DNA of 34,636 bases from Gemmatimonadota bacterium (GTDB lineage: Bacteria > Gemmatimonadota > Gemmatimonadetes > Longimicrobiales > Gaopeijiaceae). Below, in pieces: positions 31,737-34,636 of this stretch (within the stretch, counting starts at the first letter, position 1; each line of letters opens with the position of its first letter). The translations under genes and the position numbers were made by a program. Below the pieces are notes generated by a model that did not search any database, had not been told where the DNA came from, and worked only from the letters and a program-made list of their open reading frames with translations. The stretch spans positions 1-34,636 of the forward strand of contig QJYK01000338.1 in NCBI GenBank assembly GCA_003248075.1. The letters are read 5' to 3'.

Positions 31737-33623
31737 GTGTTCGCCCTCGCGTTCGGTGTCCTAACCGGTTGCGGAGACTCCCCGTGTCCGCCTCAGGAGA
31801 TGCAGGTGCTGCCGGAGGAGTTCGACGGGAGGTACGTCGCGCGGTTGGACTCGCTCGACCTTGCGCTGGCCGCGATCGAGGCCCTTCCGCCGCATCCCGA
31901 CTCGGCTGCGGCACAGGGCGCCTTCCGGCGCGTGAGGGTGGCCTACAAGCGGGTGGAATACCTGCTCGAGTTCGAGGCCCCCGATTTCGCCGCGGCCGTC
32001 AACTCGCCGTCCGTTCCCATCGTGGACGAAGACGACTTCAGCCGCGTGATCGAGCCACACGGGCTCCAGGTGCTCGAGGCTGCCCTCTACCCGCGCCCCG
32101 TAGAGGACTTTGCCGAGGTCGCGCGTCGCGAGCTCCCCGGCCTGCGGCGCGTGATCCAAGTTGCCCGCGACAACTCCACCTACAGGGCCCGTCGAAGCTG
32201 GCCGATGCCGTTCCGGGCTGCTCGGATGGGCCTCGCCCGGGTCACGACACTCGGCATCGCGGGGTTCGACGCTACGCTGTCCGGGGATGGGATCCGCGAG
32301 TCCGCCGCGGCACTCGAGGGAATCCGGGAGGGCCTGGAGGCGTACCAGCCGGCGATGATGCAGTGTGACCCCGCCGGCTGGGAAGCGCTGCGGCGGACTC
32401 TGGACGTCGCCGTCACCGTCCTGGAGGCGTCGCCGGACTTCGAAGGCTTCGACCGGTTCGGCTTCATCGTTCACTTCGCGAGCCCCATCGCCGAGGCGCT
32501 GGCGCGCCTGCATGGTTCGCTCCGCATCCCCGAGCCCGAGGACCGCCACCCGTGGTCGCCGGGTGCGACGAACATTTACGCCGCCGGCGCGATCGACCCC
32601 CTTTGGTTCGCTCCGGACTACGCGCCGGAACCCACCCCGGAGCTGGTGGACGCCGGACGTCGCCTCTTTTTCGATACCAGGTTGTCGAGCCACGGACGGC
32701 GGTCCTGCGCGACGTGCCACCAGCCCGCACTGGCGTTCGCAGACGGGCGGCGCGTGGCGTCGCTGGATCCGGGTCCGGGACCCGTACGCAACACGCCCAG
32801 CCTGCTGAACGCCGGCTTCCAACGCGCGCAGTTCGCGGACCAGCGCTCACCGTTCCTCGAGTTCCAGTTCGAGGAGGTGATGGGAAGCCCGAGGGAGATG
32901 GCGCAGACCCCCTCCGCGGCCGCCCACCGGCTGAAGGATGACGCCACCCTCGCGGCCCAGCTCGCCGTCGGTCTCGGGACGTCGGTGGACTCGGCCGTGA
33001 CCGGCCGAACACTCTCGTTGGCGGTCGCCGCCTACGTACGCTCGCTCGTGGCCCTCGACTCCCGGTTCGACCGTGCCCTCCGCGGCGACACGGCCGCGAT
33101 CACGACGTCGGAGCGGCGCGGGTTCAACCTCTTCATGGGCAAGGCCGCCTGCGGCACCTGTCACTTCGCGCCGCTCTTCGGGGGCACCCTGCCGCCGACG
33201 TACCTTCAGCCGGAACCGGAGGTCATCGGCGTGCCGGCGGCGAGGCCGGCGATTCCGGGCGCCGCGGTGGACGACGACCCGGGGATGGTCGCCCTCACCC
33301 GCGCGCCGCTGCACCGTCATGCGTTCAAGACGTCCACGGTGCGGAATGTCGAGCTCACGGCGCCGTACATGCACAACGGCGTCTTCGAGACGCTCGAGGA
33401 AGTCGTGGACTTCTACAACGACGGCGGGGGCAACGGGCTTGGGATGCGGCTTCCGAATCAGACGCTGTCGGCCGAACCTCTGGATCTCTCCGACCGGGAG
33501 AAGCAGGATCTGGTGGCCTTCATGCGGGCCCTCACCGACAGCTCTCTCGTTGCCGTCGGTGGAAACGGCGTGGCCCCGCGCACGGGCGCGGACGGGAGGG
33601 CGTCAGCGCGTCGGCCCGAATAG
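31737..33623 (+). CDS. Di-heme cytochrome c peroxidase lipoprotein with N-terminal imelysin-like domain
   Basis: The C-terminal half is a MauG/CcpA-type di-heme peroxidase with heme motifs CATCH (C324-H328) and CGTCH (C472-H476), the conserved NTPSLLNAGF, and the distal APYMHNGVFETLEEVVDFYN. It reduces hydrogen peroxide in the periplasm or oxidises a partner. Residues about 20-290 resemble the imelysin-like helical domain (VAYKRVEYLLEFEAPDF, VIEPHGLQVLEAALYP) that is fused to such peroxidases in Bacteroidota. A lipobox LTGC is clear. The start is doubtful: GTG 31737 leaves no charged n-region. CTG 31719 would give an ideal signal (LPRRARVFALAFGVLTGC). GTG 31593 overlaps the rnhB stop but adds 48 residues that run through the tRNA fragment. 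Confidence 0.87.
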   Translation: MFALAFGVLTGCGDSPCPPQEMQVLPEEFDGRYVARLDSLDLALAAIEALPPHPDSAAAQGAFRRVRVAYKRVEYLLEFEAPDFAAAVNSPSVPIVDEDDFSRVIEPHGLQVLEAALYPRPVEDFAEVARRELPGLRRVIQVARDNSTYRARRSWPMPFRAARMGLARVTTLGIAGFDATLSGDGIRESAAALEGIREGLEAYQPAMMQCDPAGWEALRRTLDVAVTVLEASPDFEGFDRFGFIVHFASPIAEALARLHGSLRIPEPEDRHPWSPGATNIYAAGAIDPLWFAPDYAPEPTPELVDAGRRLFFDTRLSSHGRRSCATCHQPALAFADGRRVASLDPGPGPVRNTPSLLNAGFQRAQFADQRSPFLEFQFEEVMGSPREMAQTPSAAAHRLKDDATLAAQLAVGLGTSVDSAVTGRTLSLAVAAYVRSLVALDSRFDRALRGDTAAITTSERRGFNLFMGKAACGTCHFAPLFGGTLPPTYLQPEPEVIGVPAARPAIPGAAVDDDPGMVALTRAPLHRHAFKTSTVRNVELTAPYMHNGVFETLEEVVDFYNDGGGNGLGMRLPNQTLSAEPLDLSDREKQDLVAFMRALTDSSLVAVGGNGVAPRTGADGRASARRPE

Positions 33624-33749
33624 CGGTGCTTGGCCGCCCAAGTTTGAGGAGCATGGGCCACCATTCGGCCGGTCCGGTGTACACGCGAGTCTGGATCGGA
33701 TCATGTGCGTCGGAGATACTGTTTGTCGACAATCAGTTACGACATTTCC

Positions 33750-33822
<73 letters not shown>

Positions 33823-34134
33823 CTGTTATGGGTCGTTATCGAATCATGAATGGCAGACCGACGGCGCATCGTGCGGTGAACGCCGGCCTCCGCCTGGCTT
33901 GGGACCATGGGCCACCAACTGAGCCCTATTACGAGATCCGAAGACCCGCCTGCCCCCAGGGGCCCTCTCGTGAATAGGGTGGGACTCCTACGCTCTGTGC
34001 ACGAGCAGGCGAGGAATAGGGGTTGACCCTCGTCGCCTACAGAGCGGTGTGCAGGATGAACACCAGTGAGATGGCCCAGCGCCTCAGCTGGACCGAAGGG
34101 CTCAACGACGGACAGCACGGACTATCGTGTACGA
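33823..34134. other. 312-bp region without a gene; imperfect hairpin inside
   Basis: No credible coding frame is present. The base composition is lower in GC than the rest of the window. CTCTGT (33993-33998) pairs with ACAGAG (34039-34044), and AGGCGA (34007-34012) with TCGCCT (34033-34038), giving a roughly 52-nt interrupted hairpin that contains TTGACC (34023-34028). It could be a leader or terminator element, or chance. No clear promoter or ribosome-binding site for the kinase gene was found. Confidence 0.35.
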
Positions 34135-34636
34135 ATGACTGACCCCGTCAGCCTCCTCAACGCGGCCCTCGAGGGCCGTTATCGCATCGAGCGTGAGCTC
34201 GGCCAGGGCGGAATGGCGACCGTCTATCTGGCCTATGACATCAGGCACGAGCGGAAGGTCGCCTTCAAAGTTCTGAGGCCCGAGCTCGCGGCGGTCCTCG
34301 GCGCGGAGCGGTTTCTGGCCGAGATCAAGACGACGGCAAACCTCCAGCATCCGCACATCCTCCCGCTCTTCGACTCGGGCGCAGCAGACTCTTTCCTGTT
34401 CTACGTGATGCCGTACGTGGAGGGGGAGACACTGCGGGACCGGCTGGAGCGCGAGAAGCAGCTCCCCATTGATGAAGCCGTCAGGATTACGGCGGACGTT
34501 GCCGAGGCGCTCGGTGCTGCGCACGAGCAGGGTGTCATCCACAGGGACATCAAGCCCGCGAACATTCTGCTCAGTCGAGGTCGCCCGCTCGTCGCCGACT
34601 TCGGTATCGCCTTGGCCGTCACCACCGCGGGTGGAG
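34135..34636 (+). CDS. Serine/threonine protein kinase, 3' end outside window
   Basis: The frame starts at ATG 34135 and is open to the right edge, showing 167 residues of a Hanks-type kinase domain. The glycine-rich loop is GQGGMATVYLA, the ATP lysine is K45 in VAFKVLRPEL, the catalytic loop is IHRDIKPANIL (D138), and the metal-binding DFG has D155 in VADFGIAL. The activation segment begins at TTAGG, where the window ends. The sequence AAVLGAERFLAEIKTTANLQ and the HPHILPLFDSG segment are typical of the large Gemmatimonadota/Acidobacteriota kinase family, whose members often carry a C-terminal TM and TPR or PD40 sensor domain. That part is not visible. No convincing ribosome-binding site precedes the ATG. 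Confidence 0.93.
   Translation, partial: MTDPVSLLNAALEGRYRIERELGQGGMATVYLAYDIRHERKVAFKVLRPELAAVLGAERFLAEIKTTANLQHPHILPLFDSGAADSFLFYVMPYVEGETLRDRLEREKQLPIDEAVRITADVAEALGAAHEQGVIHRDIKPANILLSRGRPLVADFGIALAVTTAGG

Noticed and set aside
30886-31914. Minus-strand frame opposite rnhB and the tRNA fragment, including a YQLSYRV peptide
   Set aside because: It is antisense to rnhB, whose catalytic residues are intact, and the peptide again comes from antisense tRNA sequence.

Overview
The window is high-GC bacterial chromosome. Taken together, the gene content fits the phylum Gemmatimonadota, possibly an uncultured marine or soil lineage. The supporting features are a Gemmatimonadota-type serine/threonine kinase, two PadR + ADOP-permease modules, exported TolB/PD40-propeller hydrolases, a 6-bladed-propeller secreted protein and a DUF1553/DUF1501 pair. 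This placement rests on family recognition only, because no rRNA is present.

Layout. 1-3.4 kb: a DUF1553 protein (cut by the left edge) and a Tat-exported DUF1501 protein. 3.5-5.0 kb: an exported M24 (Xaa-Pro-type) peptidase. 4.9-9.3 kb, minus strand: PadR regulator, ADOP permease and a propeller protein, headed by a perfect palindrome. 9.6-13.7 kb, plus strand: a small secreted protein of unknown role, an exported S9 prolyl-oligopeptidase-type peptidase and a CPBP membrane protease. 13.7-14.6 kb, minus strand: two small membrane proteins. 14.8-16.2 kb: ffh. 16.2-22.3 kb, minus strand: a tightly packed run of RCC1-repeat lipoprotein, glycerol-3-phosphate dehydrogenase and TolB-propeller amidohydrolase. 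22.5-25.4 kb: a second PadR + ADOP pair. 25.4-28.4 kb, minus strand: a membrane protein, a two-subunit thiamine-diphosphate decarboxylase and a cyclase-family hydrolase. 28.7-31.6 kb: the translation operon rpsP-rimM-trmD-rplS-rnhB. 31.65-33.8 kb: a 5' fragment of a tRNA gene, an imelysin-like/di-heme cytochrome c peroxidase lipoprotein, then an intact tRNA-Lys(UUU). After that come about 310 bp without a gene and the start of a Ser/Thr kinase cut by the right edge.

Most of the window is housekeeping or typical of the phylum. The exported M24, S9 and amidohydrolase enzymes suggest a peptide/amide-scavenging lifestyle. Two places deserve most attention. One is the cyclase/split-ThDP-decarboxylase operon, which looks like a two-step ring-opening (or amide-hydrolysis) and decarboxylation pathway with unknown substrate. 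The other is the tRNA-Lys region, where an exact 21-nt copy of the tRNA 5' end lies 2.1 kb upstream of the intact tRNA, and the gene between them lacks a convincing start codon near the junction. No CRISPR array, transposase, integrase or recognisable dedicated defence system was seen.
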